A DNA stretch of 21,758 nucleotides. Source: DASXTS01 sp036402215. Lineage in GTDB: Bacteria > Actinomycetota > Actinomycetes > Mycobacteriales > Pseudonocardiaceae. The position numbers were made by a program, and so were the translations under genes. Shown here one piece after another: positions 21,621 through 21,758 of this stretch (position 1 is the first letter of the stretch; each line of letters begins with the position of its first letter). Location of the stretch: contig DASWTI010000164.1 of the NCBI GenBank assembly GCA_036402215.1, positions 1-21,758 of the forward strand, given 5' to 3'. The notes under the pieces are model-generated. The model saw only the letters and a program-made list of their open reading frames with translations. It had not been told where the DNA came from and did not search any database.

Positions 21621-21758
21621 TCAGTCGGGCGTGGTGCCGGGCTGGGACGCGGTGCCGGCCGGGCCGGTGGGACCGCGGCGCGGAGCGGCCCTGGCGACGA
21701 GCGTGGCGGTCGGCGTGGCCCCCGGCACCGTCTCCACGACGCACGGGCCCGCGACCGA
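21621..21758 (-). CDS. C-terminal end of an unidentified protein, runs off the right edge
   Basis: An open minus-strand frame of 45 codons continues to the window edge and ends at TGA (21623-21621). Nearly all third positions are G or C, as in the real genes here. The visible residues include CVVETVPGATPTATLV, then a Pro/Gly/Thr-rich tail ending in GTTPD. There is too little sequence to name a family. A disordered C-terminal tail is the most one can say. Confidence 0.4.
   Translation of the reverse strand, partial: SVAGPCVVETVPGATPTATLVARAAPRRGPTGPAGTASQPGTTPD

Overview
The window is very GC-rich actinobacterial DNA. GTG starts are frequent, third codon positions are almost all G or C, and several genes look leaderless. 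The gene content (an MmpL3-like exporter, a GAF/ANTAR protein, an actinobacterial-type Pol IV with its C-terminal extension, an MBL hydrolase of the kind tied to mycothiol/MscR, and a chaplin-like surface protein) suggests a filamentous actinomycete, probably near Pseudonocardiales. That placement is an inference from gene families, not a database match. No tRNA, rRNA, IS element or CRISPR was seen.

Layout. 2-1395: the tail of a membrane-anchored extracytoplasmic protein, overlapping trmB by 4 nt. 1564-4218: a stand-alone bacterial nitric oxide synthase oxygenase, then an MTA/SAH-deaminase-like amidohydrolase. 4254-7306: a TetR repressor divergent from an MmpL3-like transporter, with three tandem 15-bp operator-like palindromes between them. 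7432-7860: a small BRCT-like protein with one membrane helix. 7938-11860: a compact DNA-damage/replication block. On the minus strand it holds a beta-clamp paralogue, a GAF-ANTAR regulator and an O6-alkylguanine-DNA alkyltransferase, each overlapping the next by exactly 8 nt. Pol IV (dinB) diverges from it. 11871-12482: an MBL-fold hydrolase whose predicted leaderless promoter overlaps the dinB stop. 12515-14486: a NarL-type response regulator and an AI-2E-family permease (minus strand).

The right half is more unusual. 14487-15123 is a strand-asymmetric spacer (C-rich on the plus strand) with 18-bp tandem repeats, a strong potential G-quadruplex and two copies of a 17-bp element. 15124-17343 is a beta-solenoid repeat protein with a C-terminal channel-like membrane module. 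It converges on 17765-21235, a secreted protein of about 1156 residues built from about 16 degenerate 51-residue chaplin-like repeats. The 421-bp spacer between these convergent genes holds a parS-like palindrome, a same-orientation cluster of DnaA-box-like motifs (two perfect, three with one mismatch) and a 14-bp perfect-stem terminator. A 16-18-bp tandem repeat array lies upstream of the secreted-protein gene, and the C-terminal end of another minus-strand gene runs off the right edge.

The three most interesting items are the DnaA-box/parS spacer (a possible chromosome-maintenance locus), the clamp2-ANTAR-ogt/dinB divergon (a possible regulated lesion-tolerance unit with its own clamp) and the giant chaplin-like repeat protein.
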